From DYFX01 sp964400625 (GTDB taxonomy: Bacteria; Patescibacteriota; Patescibacteriia; SG8-24; DYFX01), in NCBI GenBank assembly GCA_964400625.1, contig CAYNUS010000002.1, positions 1 to 64,000 of the forward strand: 64,000 nucleotides of DNA, written 5' to 3'. The position numbers were made by a program, and so were the translations under genes. The notes beneath the pieces are model-generated. The model did no database searches. It was not told where the DNA came from and saw nothing but the letters and a program-made list of their open reading frames with translations. Below, piece after piece: positions 1-8,306 of this stretch (its first letter is position 1; each line of letters starts with the position of its first letter).

Positions 1-3
1 GGA

Positions 4-25
4 GTTTCGCGCGACCGCGCGAAAC
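4..25. repeat. Inverted repeat with GACC loop, followed by T-run
   Basis: Nine-base arms GTTTCGCGC and GCGCGAAAC flank a GACC loop, and a T-run follows at about 31-34. It could be the terminator of a gene to the left of the window. A near-identical element with a compensatory base-pair change lies at 40523-40544. The rest of 1-156 holds only a possible -10 box (TAATAT, 62-67) and no gene that I can support. Confidence 0.5.
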
Positions 26-156
26 GCGCTTTTTCCGGTGGGAACGTGTTTTCGACTGCCCTAATATAGCAGAGGCCCTTACGGCTGGCAAGGCCCGGGT
101 TTGCCTTCCTTTCAGGCCTCCGCTACGCTCACGAAGCCATTCCTGAAGGAGGACTC

Positions 157-534
157 ATGGCCTCGATCTTTCTCATCTGCCCCGTACGGAACGCCTCCCC
201 GGAGGCCACCGCCAAGCTCCGCGCCTACGTGGACGGCCTCGAGAAGTCTGGAGACCGCGTCCACTGGCCCGCGCGCGACACCCGGCAGGATGATCCCGTC
301 GGGATGCGCATCTGCCGCGACAACGCCCGCGCCATGCTCACCTCCGACGAGGTGCATGTCTGGTACGACAAGGAGAGCCAAGGGTCGGTCTTCGACCTCG
401 GCATGTGCTTCATGGCCATCGAGCTCGGCTTCGACCGCCGCGTCGTCATCGCCAATCCCGAGGACGTGCCCGCGACCGACGGCAAAAGCTTCCCGAACGT
501 GCTGCGCGCCCTCGCCGGCCGGAGCTCCGAATGA
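157..534 (+). CDS. Nucleoside 2-deoxyribosyltransferase-like protein
   Basis: A 125-aa protein that resembles the nucleoside 2-deoxyribosyltransferase-like fold. It opens with a short hydrophobic strand (IFLICPVRNA), has a helix rich in acidic and basic residues, and carries the segment VWYDKESQGSVFDLGM (about residues 88-103), which matches the family's Ser-Gly-x-x-Asp-x-Gly nucleotide-binding strand. By family such enzymes cleave or transfer the N-glycosidic bond of deoxynucleosides, but catalysis here is inferred. A strong AAGGAGG ribosome site at about 146-152 fixes the start. The stop overlaps the next start in an ATGA tetranucleotide, so the two genes are translationally coupled. Confidence 0.6.
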   Translation: MASIFLICPVRNASPEATAKLRAYVDGLEKSGDRVHWPARDTRQDDPVGMRICRDNARAMLTSDEVHVWYDKESQGSVFDLGMCFMAIELGFDRRVVIANPEDVPATDGKSFPNVLRALAGRSSE

Positions 535-1301
535 ACGGGATCGTCATCGCCACGTACAACGTCCTCGAGGACGCGTATGTCCGGCCCGAGTACTACCCGC
601 GCGTCGATCCGGCCGACTTCCGTCCGGAGAACCGCCACCCGCGCCTCACGGCCTACATCGCCGCGCTCGGCGCGGACGTCCTGCTCCTGCAGGAAGTCAG
701 CTACGCGTCCTTCGAACGGATCGACGCGCGCCTGCGCAAGGACGGCTACGTCGGCCGCTGGGCGCACAAGGGGCTCGGCAAGCCTGACGGCTGCGCCACG
801 TTCGTGCGTGCGCCGTTCCGGATCGCGACCTCGATGATCGTCGACCTCGACGACGGCGGCGCCAAGCCGGCCGGACACGTCGCGCTGGCGGTCGTGATCC
901 CCGCCGGCAGCGCCGTCCTGACGGTCGTGAACACGCACCTCAAGTGGGTGAAACCCGGCGCGCCGCCCGCGGAACGGGCCGACATGGCGCAGGCGGAGCA
1001 TCTGCTCTCCGTGCTGGCCGGACAGCCCCACGCGATCGTCGGCGGCGACTTCAACGCCGAACCCGGCAGCGACGTGCTGCACGCCTTCCGCCGCCGAGGC
1101 TTCGTCGATCCGCATCCCGCGTCGCAGGCGACCTTCGCCGGCGAAGGGCGGCCGCGCAAGATCGACTACCTGCTGCATACGCGGGACCTGGAAGCGCGGC
1201 CGCACCCGACGACGCATGTCGCCGCCGAGACGGTCCTGCCGTCGCCGACCGAACCGTCCGACCACGCGCCCGTCATCGCGACGTTCGCCGCCGCCGCCTG
1301 A
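531..1301 (+). CDS. Endonuclease/exonuclease/phosphatase family protein
   Basis: A 256-aa protein of the EEP superfamily of metal-dependent phosphodiesterases. The order of motifs is typical: an early ATYNVLED strand, the metal-ligand glutamate in LLLQEVSY (about residue 55), a central GGDFNAEPGSD, then IDYLLHT, and the catalytic PSDHAPVIATF near the C-terminus. The substrate cannot be told from sequence; nucleic acids, phosphoinositide-like or small phosphodiesters are all possible. There is no signal peptide. It starts inside the stop codon of the deoxyribosyltransferase-like gene, so both are probably one operon, ending at the hairpin at 1301-1327. Confidence 0.8.
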   Translation: MNGIVIATYNVLEDAYVRPEYYPRVDPADFRPENRHPRLTAYIAALGADVLLLQEVSYASFERIDARLRKDGYVGRWAHKGLGKPDGCATFVRAPFRIATSMIVDLDDGGAKPAGHVALAVVIPAGSAVLTVVNTHLKWVKPGAPPAERADMAQAEHLLSVLAGQPHAIVGGDFNAEPGSDVLHAFRRRGFVDPHPASQATFAGEGRPRKIDYLLHTRDLEARPHPTTHVAAETVLPSPTEPSDHAPVIATFAAAA

Positions 1302-1327
1302 AGCCGCTCACGCTCGAGCGGCTTTTT
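1301..1327 (+). terminator. Rho-independent terminator
   Basis: Arms AGCCGCT and AGCGGCT are followed by TTTTT, directly after the stop codon of the EEP-family gene. Confidence 0.8.
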
Positions 1328-1331
1328 CGTA

Positions 1332-1337
1332 TATGAT
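1332..1337 (+). promoter_or_regulatory. -10 box of amidotransferase gene
   Basis: TATGAT lies only 6 bases before the ATG at 1344. That spacing predicts a transcript with almost no leader, although GGAGG also lies between the box and the start. Confidence 0.45.
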
Positions 1338-1343
1338 GGAGGC

Positions 1344-2051
1344 ATGACCATCCTCCACTTCCAATGCCTCAAGGACGCGCCGGACCGCGCGGTCGAGGTC
1401 CAGGCGATGCTCGACGGCCTCGGCATCGGCGCGGACGACCTCAAGATCGTCCGGCCGTTCGACGAAGCCGCGACCTCCGCCCTGCTCGAGGGGATCTCCG
1501 GCGTGACGATCGGCGGCGCCGGCTGGTCGACGTTCGAGGAGATCCCTCACTTCCCCGCGTTCCTCGACGTCCTCCGCGAGGCGCGCCGCCGCCGCTTCCC
1601 GACGCTCGGGATCTGTTTCGGCGCGCAGACGCTCGCCCACCTCTACGGCGGCGCCGTCGTGCGCGACGAGCCGCGCGAGGAATACGGCACGATCGAGATC
1701 GCCTGCGAAGCCGCCGCGGACGCCGACCCCCTCTTCTCCGGAACGCCCGCGCGCTTCCCGGCGCAAGCCTGGCATCATGACCGCATCGCGGCGCTTCCCG
1801 AGGGCGCGCATCCGCTCGCCTGGAGCCAGGACGGCGCGGTCCTGCAGGCGTACCGGTTCGACGACGAGCCCGTCTGGGGCGTCCAGTTCCATCCGGAGCG
1901 GACCTTCGAGACCTTCGGCCGCCTGCTCGAGACGCGCACGGCGCCGTCCGAGGCCTGGCCGATCGGACGCATCCGCGCGACCTTGAAGCCTTCGCCGGAG
2001 GCCACGGCCCTCCTCGCCCGCTTCGCGGAACTCTGCGGGAAGCCGCGTTGA
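1344..2051 (+). CDS. Class I glutamine amidotransferase (GMP synthase GATase-like)
   Basis: A 235-aa stand-alone class I glutamine amidotransferase. The nucleophile elbow is GICFGAQ with Cys91, and the His-Glu dyad is in GVQFHPE (His183, Glu185), so the triad is intact. The family hydrolyses glutamine and passes ammonia to a partner; related stand-alone proteins (GuaA-type GATases) act on varied small molecules. No synthetase partner is adjacent. The residues around the nucleophile resemble the GMP-synthase GATase subgroup rather than CarA or HisH. It is expressed from its own -10 box just upstream and is followed by an HD-like gene. Confidence 0.8.
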   Translation: MTILHFQCLKDAPDRAVEVQAMLDGLGIGADDLKIVRPFDEAATSALLEGISGVTIGGAGWSTFEEIPHFPAFLDVLREARRRRFPTLGICFGAQTLAHLYGGAVVRDEPREEYGTIEIACEAAADADPLFSGTPARFPAQAWHHDRIAALPEGAHPLAWSQDGAVLQAYRFDDEPVWGVQFHPERTFETFGRLLETRTAPSEAWPIGRIRATLKPSPEATALLARFAELCGKPR

Positions 2052-2107
2052 CCGTTCGCCCGGCGCGTGGCACCCTTCGGGCATCGATCCTTGCCAAGGA
2101 GCCCGTG

Positions 2108-2698
2108 ATGGAGAAACCCCCGTACTACGCGCTTCGCGAGATGCTCGCGATGATCCCGGATCCCAACCGCGCCCCCGCGCTGCGCCTCTACGACGAGAAC
2201 CTCGAGCGTCTGACCTGGGCGCGCGGCTCGACCCATAACCACCAGGCCTGGGAGGGCGGCTGGCACGACCACACGCAGGACGGCATGAACTACGGCATCG
2301 GCATCTACCGGTTCCTGGAGTCCACCGGGCGCCCGATGCCGTTCCCCGTCACCGACCCGATCCTCTGCTTCTTCCTCCACGACATCGAGAAGCCCTGGCG
2401 CTTCGACCGGCTGGAGGACGGCACGTGGCGGAACGTCCCGGGGATGGCGACGAAAGCCGAGCGGCAGCGGTTCCGCCTCGACCTCATCGCGCGCTGCGGC
2501 TTCCGCCTGACGGAAGAGCACCGCAACGCCATCCGCTACGCGGAAGGCGAAGGCGACGACTACCGGCCGGACGTCCGCGTCGCCGGACAGCTCGCCGGTC
2601 TCGTCCATGCCATGGACTTCCTGAGCGCGCGCTTCAGCCCCGAATACCCGGCCAAGGACGATCCTTGGGCCGGCGCGACGGGACGCATCCGCCGCTGA
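2108..2698 (+). CDS. HD-domain-like protein
   Basis: A 196-aa soluble protein. Histidine- and aspartate-rich segments (WHDHTQDGMN near residue 55, then FFLHDIEKPWRF near residue 90) resemble the metal-binding pattern of HD-domain phosphohydrolases, and the later STHNHQ/RNAIRYAEG stretches fit the helical fold. The exact substrate is unknown. I chose the ATG at 2108 because AAGGAG ends six bases upstream; an in-frame TTG at 2048 has no such site. It lies between the amidotransferase and a terminator, and may share that operon. Function is inferred from motifs only. Confidence 0.55.
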   Translation: MEKPPYYALREMLAMIPDPNRAPALRLYDENLERLTWARGSTHNHQAWEGGWHDHTQDGMNYGIGIYRFLESTGRPMPFPVTDPILCFFLHDIEKPWRFDRLEDGTWRNVPGMATKAERQRFRLDLIARCGFRLTEEHRNAIRYAEGEGDDYRPDVRVAGQLAGLVHAMDFLSARFSPEYPAKDDPWAGATGRIRR

Positions 2699-2703
2699 AA
2701 CCG

Positions 2704-2733
2704 AAAACGAGGCTTGCGCCTCGTCTTTTTTTT
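2704..2733. terminator. Bidirectional terminator
   Basis: Arms AAAACGAGG and CCTCGTCTTTT enclose a short loop, with a T-run on the plus strand and an A-run before the hairpin. It separates the convergent HD-like and zinc-ribbon genes. Confidence 0.8.
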
Positions 2734-2897
2734 CATTCCGCCTCTTCCTCGGGCGAGCGCTCGAGCGGCGCTTCCGGCTCGTCGACGACCGTGCCCATGC
2801 CTCCGCACTGCGGGCAGTTCTCCGGGACGCCCGGCGGCTCCTGCTGTTCGGCGAGGCTCGGCACGACGTATTCGCATTCGCGGCAGACTTTCGGCAT
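2733..2897 (-). CDS. Small zinc-ribbon protein
   Basis: A 54-aa protein starting MPKVCRECEYVV. Two CxxC knuckles (CREC near residue 5 and CPQC near residue 28) would bind one zinc ion, and the tail is very acidic (EAPLERSPEEEAE). No catalytic motif is visible. Its start lies one base beyond the stop of the thioredoxin-like gene upstream, so the two are surely co-transcribed; that pairing suggests a thiol or metal-related role, which is inference. A longer frame (to 2933) overlaps the upstream gene and was not used. Confidence 0.6.
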   Translation of the reverse strand: MPKVCRECEYVVPSLAEQQEPPGVPENCPQCGGMGTVVDEPEAPLERSPEEEAE

Positions 2898-2898
2898 A

Positions 2899-3162
2899 TC
2901 ACTTCCCGGACGCCCAGGCCTTGAGCGTCTCATAGTCGACGGCGCCGCAGATCTTGGCGCCCGTCTCCTCGTTCACGAAGAACGGCACGCCGCCGCAGCC
3001 GCCGTCGGCGTCCTGCGCCGCGCGCAGCTTCTCGTTGGCGTCGTCATGCCAGGTCTCGAACTTCTTCACCTCGACGCCGAGCTCCTGCTCGAGCCGTTCG
3101 ACGAGCGGGGCCATGCGGACGCAGTGCGGACATTCCGTGCCGTAGAATTCGAGGAGGGCCAT
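2899..3162 (-). CDS. Thioredoxin-like protein with CPHC motif
   Basis: An 87-aa thioredoxin-fold protein. MALLEFYGTECPHC gives the first strand and a CPHC active site (residues 11-14), the dipeptide found in DsbA-type oxidants rather than the CGPC of thioredoxins. The cis-proline region appears as GGVPFFVNEETG, the usual position before the last strands. A CGG just ahead of it adds a third cysteine. There is no signal peptide, so it acts in the cytoplasm. The start is taken at the ATG where homology to the fold begins; the upstream in-frame extension runs through palindromic intergenic DNA. It heads a two-gene unit with the zinc-ribbon gene. Confidence 0.75.
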   Translation of the reverse strand: MALLEFYGTECPHCVRMAPLVERLEQELGVEVKKFETWHDDANEKLRAAQDADGGCGGVPFFVNEETGAKICGAVDYETLKAWASGK

Positions 3163-3189
3163 AGGGATGATGTGATTCGAATCGCGCTT

Positions 3190-3213
3190 GGCACGTCGTT
3201 CACGAACGGTGCC
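3190..3213. repeat. Imperfect inverted repeat in divergent intergenic region
   Basis: GGCAC-GTCGTTC-AC-GAACG-GTGCC forms an inverted repeat between the divergent thioredoxin-like and membrane-protein genes. Its core GTCGTTCACGAACG recurs upstream of the LCP gene at 28672-28685. Confidence 0.5.
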
Positions 3214-3216
3214 TTG

Positions 3217-3240
3217 CCACGTCGGTCGCGACCGACGTGG
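3217..3240. promoter_or_regulatory. Perfect 24-bp palindrome abutting a -35 box
   Basis: Half-site CCACGTCGGTCG is followed directly by its exact reverse complement. The palindrome ends one base before the -35 box of the gene at 3299, where an activator or repressor site would be expected. No T-run follows, so it is not an intrinsic terminator. Confidence 0.5.
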
Positions 3241-3241
3241 C

Positions 3242-3270
3242 TTGACTGTAGCACGGCCGCCCGATAGGTT
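3242..3270 (+). promoter_or_regulatory. Sigma70-type promoter of membrane-protein gene
   Basis: TTGACT, a 17-base spacer and TAGGTT, about 28 bases before the start at 3299. Confidence 0.55.
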
Positions 3271-3298
3271 GGAAGCGGACCCTTCGAAAGGAGCCCGC

Positions 3299-3772
3299 AT
3301 GGCCTCGTTCAAGCTCTTCGAGAGCCTCGTCCCGGCGACCGAGCCGAGCGACGGCAAGATCTTCTGGTCGAGCGTGGCCTACTCGCTCTTCCACCTCGGG
3401 CTGATGTGGCATGCCTACCTGACGGGCTTCCACACGCCGCCCTACTCGCTCATCGTCATCCACACGATCTTCGTCGGGCTCCTGTACGCCCTGCCGAAGG
3501 AGTACGAGCGCTGGAAGAACCACAAGTCCGCGCCCGCGCCCAACCGCCCCGGCCACCTGCTGGTGCTCTCCTGGCTCGGCAGCCATCTCGTCATGGCCGT
3601 CTGCGCCTACGGATCGAAAGGCCATTACGGCCTGCCGGAAGGCATGACCGACATGACCTCGATCCTCCTCGGCACCTTCAGCGTCACCTACCTGTCGAAG
3701 CGGATGCATCTCAACAAGACCCGCTGCCCGCCGGAGGCCGCCGCGCCCGCGAACGAAAAACCGCCCGCATGA
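3299..3772 (+). CDS. Four-helix membrane protein of unknown function
   Basis: A 157-aa integral membrane protein with four hydrophobic segments (roughly residues 22-42, 49-66, 86-104 and 117-133) and several histidines inside or next to them (His32, His38, His45, His96). I do not recognise the family. AAAGGAG lies nine bases before the ATG, which fixes the start over an in-frame ATG at 3188 that would read through the palindromes. It is transcribed from the promoter at 3242-3270 and ends at a hairpin terminator at 3785. The intramembrane histidines hint at metal or haem binding, but this is speculation. Confidence 0.6.
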   Translation: MASFKLFESLVPATEPSDGKIFWSSVAYSLFHLGLMWHAYLTGFHTPPYSLIVIHTIFVGLLYALPKEYERWKNHKSAPAPNRPGHLLVLSWLGSHLVMAVCAYGSKGHYGLPEGMTDMTSILLGTFSVTYLSKRMHLNKTRCPPEAAAPANEKPPA

Positions 3773-3784
3773 CGGGCGGCCCGT

Positions 3785-3816
3785 CCCGTGACCCGAAGGG
3801 TGCACGGGGCTTTTTT
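3785..3816 (+). terminator. Rho-independent terminator
   Basis: Arms CCCGTGACCC and GGGT-G-CACGGG (one bulged G) around a GAA loop, followed by TTTTTT. It lies between the convergent membrane-protein and histidine-kinase genes. Confidence 0.75.
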
Positions 3817-4967
3817 CATGATTTCGCGACGGGCAGCCGGACCGTGAAGGTCGTTCCCTTCCCCGCGCCGCTCTCGAAGGAGATGATGCCGTTCATGCCT
3901 TCGACCAGGCGCTTCGTGATGAACAGGCCGAGGCCGCTGCCCTCGACGTTGCCGGAAGACTTCGCGCGCCAGAATTTCTCGAAAAGATGATGCTGCTCCT
4001 CGGCTGGGATGCCGGGTCCGTCGTCGACGACGTCGTAGCGCAGGTACGGCTCCTCGCGGGCGATCCGCACCGCGACGCGGCCGCCGGGCTTGTTGTACTT
4101 CACGGCGTTCGAGACGAGGTTCACGAGCACCTCGTTGACGCGCCGCTCGTCGGCCAGCGCCATCGGGATGAGGCCTTCGGCCGCCTCGATCGCCAGCGCG
4201 ACCTTCTTCTTCTCCGCGATGGGACCGAGCTCCTTGACCGCGACCTGCGCGGCCTCGACGAGATTGACGAACTCCTTCTTGAACGGGATGCGGCGCGAGT
4301 CGAGGCGCGCCATGTTGAGCAGGTCCTCGACCAGCGTGCTCAGGTTCTTGCTCGCGCCCATGGCGTCCTCGAAGGCCTGGCGGATGTCGTCCTGCATCTC
4401 GCGGTCCGCGACCGATTCGAGGCTCCAGCGGATCGAGGTGACCGGCGTGCGGAGTTCGTGCGCGGCGACGAAGAGGAACTCGTCCTTCAGCTTGAGCACG
4501 TCGTTCTGGCGTTCGAGCTCCTGCCGCTGGGCCGCCTCGAGCGCCTTGGTGCGCTCATGGACCTTGTTCTCGAGCGAGGCGCGCTCGGCCTTGAGCGCCG
4601 CCGCCATGGCGTTGAAGCGCTCGGCCAGCACCTCGAGCTCGTCGCCCGTATGGATGTCGAGCTTCACGTCGAGATCGCCGCCCATGAGGCGTTCGGTGCC
4701 GCGCGTCAGGATCGAGACCGGGCTGAAGATGCGCGTGATGACCATGTAGGTCAGGTAGCCCGCGAGCACCAGCGAGGCGATGAGGACGATGGCGACCAGG
4801 TTCTGCTGGCTCAGGTTCAGGGCGCGGGTCAGCGCCTGCTCGTCGATGATGAGGTTGGTGACGATCGTGTAGGCCACGATCATCAGGATCTCGAAGAAGA
4901 TGACCATCGCGGCCACCTTCAGTCCGACGTTGATGCGGATGCGGCGCTGCCGCGACGACGAGATCAT
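3816..4967 (-). CDS. Sensor histidine kinase (orphan)
   Basis: A 383-aa membrane sensor kinase. Two transmembrane helices (about residues 18-38 and 56-78) enclose only a short extracytoplasmic loop, followed by a HAMP linker (about 79-132), a short coiled coil, a HisKA dimerisation helix with the phospho-acceptor in FVAAHELRTP (His170), and an ATPase domain with N box (NLVSNAVKYN), G1 (DDGPGIP), F box (LFEKFWR) and G2 (GSGLGLFITK). All catalytic boxes are intact. No response regulator is adjacent. A TATACT -10 box 8 bases upstream of this ATG supports this start; an in-frame GTG at 4985 would fall inside the -10 region. Confidence 0.9.
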   Translation of the reverse strand: MISSSRQRRIRINVGLKVAAMVIFFEILMIVAYTIVTNLIIDEQALTRALNLSQQNLVAIVLIASLVLAGYLTYMVITRIFSPVSILTRGTERLMGGDLDVKLDIHTGDELEVLAERFNAMAAALKAERASLENKVHERTKALEAAQRQELERQNDVLKLKDEFLFVAAHELRTPVTSIRWSLESVADREMQDDIRQAFEDAMGASKNLSTLVEDLLNMARLDSRRIPFKKEFVNLVEAAQVAVKELGPIAEKKKVALAIEAAEGLIPMALADERRVNEVLVNLVSNAVKYNKPGGRVAVRIAREEPYLRYDVVDDGPGIPAEEQHHLFEKFWRAKSSGNVEGSGLGLFITKRLVEGMNGIISFESGAGKGTTFTVRLPVAKS

Positions 4968-5022
4968 ACCCTCCCAGTATACCACTTAGGGCAGCTCGCG
5001 GATCTCCACGCGATCGGCGAGC
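4968..5022. repeat. 55-bp direct repeat, left copy at contig end
   Basis: These 55 bases, starting ACCCTCCCAGTATACC, are identical to 5123-5177 on the other side of the run of Ns. This is what two contigs sharing a k-mer overlap look like when a scaffolder joins them with a fixed-size gap. Confidence 0.9.
4976..4981 (-). promoter_or_regulatory. Extended -10 box of histidine kinase gene
   Basis: On the minus strand TGGTATACT provides an extended -10 element 8 bases before the kinase ATG at 4967, predicting a leaderless transcript. Confidence 0.5.
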
Positions 5023-5122
5023 NNNNNNNNNNNNNNNNNNNNNNNNNNNNNNNNNNNNNNNNNNNNNNNNNNNNNNNNNNNNNNNNNNNNNNNNNNNNNN
5101 NNNNNNNNNNNNNNNNNNNNNN
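5023..5122. other. Assembly gap (100 Ns)
   Basis: Exactly 100 undetermined bases. The flanks are the same 55-bp sequence, so the true distance may be zero, with the single-copy sequence running from pyk into the kinase gene. Confidence 0.95.
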
Positions 5123-5177
5123 ACCCTCCCAGTATACCACTTAGGGCAGCTCGCGGATCTCCACGCGATCGGCGAGC
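5123..5177. repeat. 55-bp direct repeat, right copy at contig start
   Basis: Identical to 4968-5022. It carries the C-terminal codons and stop codon of pyruvate kinase and the -10 box of the histidine kinase gene. Confidence 0.9.
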
Positions 5178-6543
5178 CCGTCGCCGCGAGGCCCAGGCGC
5201 TTGGCCTCCTTCGCGGCGGCGGCGAAGAACGTCTCCGCGTCGGCGGCGCGCGGCAGGAGCGCCGGCACGATGCCCCAGGACAGGCAGAGCTGCCGCATGA
5301 CGCGCGCGTCGTCGGTGGCGACCATGATGGGCGTCTCGGGGCGGAAGCGGCTCACGATGCGGCCGAGGTCGCCGAGCCCGGAAGCGACGATGATGAGCCT
5401 GGTGTCGACGTCGCGGACGAGCACGTTGGCGATCTCGGAGACCGCCTCCTCGACGGAGCGCGCGTCGCCGCGGCGGTGCTCGACGTCGATGTCGTCGAGC
5501 GTCGAGGCCTCCGTCTCGCGCACGATCCTGGCCATGATCTCGACCGCCTCGACGGGATACTTGCCGCCGGCCGTCTCGCCGGAGAGCATCACGGCGTCGG
5601 CGTGGTCGATGACGGCGTTGGCGACGTCCGAGACCTCCGCGCGCGTCGGGCGCGGGTTGCGGATCATCGAATCGAGCATCTGCGTGGCGACGATGACGGG
5701 CTTGGCCACGTCGCGGCACTTGGCGATGAGCCGCTTCTGCGCGATCGGCACGGCGGCCGCGTCCGTCTCGATGCCGAGGTCGCCGCGCGCGACCATGATG
5801 GCGTCGACCGCCTCGACGATGGCGTCGAGGTTCTCGAGCGCCTCGCGCTTCTCCATCTTGGCGATGATGCGGATGGGCGCCTCATGCTTCCGCTCGAACC
5901 CCGGCGCCGACTCCGCCGCCTTGATGAGCGCGCGCAGGTCGCCGATCTCCTTGGCGGAGCGCACGAAGGAGAGCGCGATGAAGTCCACGTGCTGCCCGAC
6001 GCCGAAGACCACGTCGGCCTTGTCCTTCTCGGTGATGGGCGAGACCGTGAGGTGCGAGTCCGGGAAGTTCACGCCCTTGTGGGACGTCAGCATGCCGCCG
6101 TCGATCATCTCGCAGACGACGTCGCGCCCCTTCACCTCGAGCACCTTGGCCGAGAGGAGGCCGTCGTCGAGCAGGATGCGCTCCCCTGCCTTCACGTCCT
6201 CATGCAGCTTCTCGTACGTCACCGGGAGCTTGAGCGCGGGGATGTCGGCCTCGCCGGTCGTGAAGACCACCTTCGCGCCGCTCGCGAGCTGGACGCCCTC
6301 CTTCGGGAGGTCGCCGACGCGGATCTTGGGGCCCTGGAGGTCCTGCAGGATGGCCACCGGCGTCCCGAGTTCCTCGGAGACGGCGCGGATCTTGCGGATG
6401 AGCTCCGCGTGGTCGTCGTAGGTGCCGTGCGAGAAGTTCAGGCGGGCGACGTTCATGCCGGAGGCGACGAGCTTGCGGAGCGTCTCCGGAGAGGACGACG
6501 CCGGGCCGATGGTGCAGACGATCTTGGTGCGCTTGAGGTCCAT
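5141..6543 (-). CDS. pyk: Pyruvate kinase (frame disturbed at contig junction)
   Basis: Pyruvate kinase, which makes ATP and pyruvate from phosphoenolpyruvate and ADP at the end of glycolysis. It starts MDLKRTKIVCTIGPASSS. NFSHG, the active-site signature IIAKMEKREALENLD and MVARGDLGIE are all present, and residues from VRDVDTRLIIVASG form the C-terminal domain. The main frame has no stop before the gap. A sister frame ends LADRVEIRELP-stop at 5141, a plausible native end. The length 5141-6543 is not a multiple of three, so one base is probably missing near 5178-5190, just inside the duplicated contig end. The end is therefore provisional. It lies 8 bases after the HtrA gene in the same operon. 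Confidence 0.85.
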
Positions 6544-6551
6544 GGGAAGGT

Positions 6552-7781
<1,230 letters not shown>

Positions 7782-7793
7782 ACGGGTTCCGCG

Positions 7794-8300
7794 CTAGCGC
7801 TTCTTCTTGCTCTTGGCCTTGGGTTTGGGACGGACCAGCTTCGCGCCGGCCGAACGCGAGAGATGTTCGAGCGCCTCCTGGAACGTCTTCACGTCCTCGA
7901 AGGCGCGGTAGACGGAAGCGAAACGGATATAGGCGACGGTATCGACGTGCTTCAGGCGGTTCATGACGATCTCCCCGACCTCGTGCGTGGTGACCTCGTT
8001 CTTCTTGCGTTTCTGGAGGTCGCGCTCGACCTGGTTCACGAGCTCATGGAACGTCTCCGCGGTGATGGGGCGCTTCTGCAGCGCCTTGCGGAGCCCGCCT
8101 TCGAGCTTCTCGCGCATGTAGGCCTCGCGCCGTCCGTCGCGCTTGATGACCGTGAGGTCGAGGATCTCGGCTTCCTCGACGGTCGAGAAGCGGAAGCTGC
8201 ATTTCAGGCACTGGCGGCGGCGCCGAATCCCCATCCCGCCCTGGGAAAGACGGGAGTCGATGACCTTGGTGTCCTTATAGTTGCAGGCGACGCAGCGCAC
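7794..8300 (-). CDS. nrdR: Transcriptional repressor NrdR
   Basis: A 168-aa NrdR, the ATP/dATP-sensing repressor of ribonucleotide reductase genes. The N-terminal zinc ribbon has Cys3, Cys6, Cys31 and Cys34 (MRCVAC and QCLKC), with the basic helix RRRRQ between them, and the ATP-cone follows (TVIKRDGRREAY onward to about residue 140). The C-terminus is a short lysine-rich tail (PKPKAKSKKKR). No reductase gene is in the window. It lies 6 bases downstream of ftsZ, so it is transcribed with the division genes. Confidence 0.95.
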   Translation of the reverse strand: MRCVACNYKDTKVIDSRLSQGGMGIRRRRQCLKCSFRFSTVEEAEILDLTVIKRDGRREAYMREKLEGGLRKALQKRPITAETFHELVNQVERDLQKRKKNEVTTHEVGEIVMNRLKHVDTVAYIRFASVYRAFEDVKTFQEALEHLSRSAGAKLVRPKPKAKSKKKR

Positions 8301-8306
8301 AGGATC

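Noticed and set aside
4968..5177. 55-bp direct repeats as target-site duplication or attachment site of a mobile element
   Set aside because: The repeat borders only the run of Ns, matches an assembler k-mer size, and no mobile-element genes are near.
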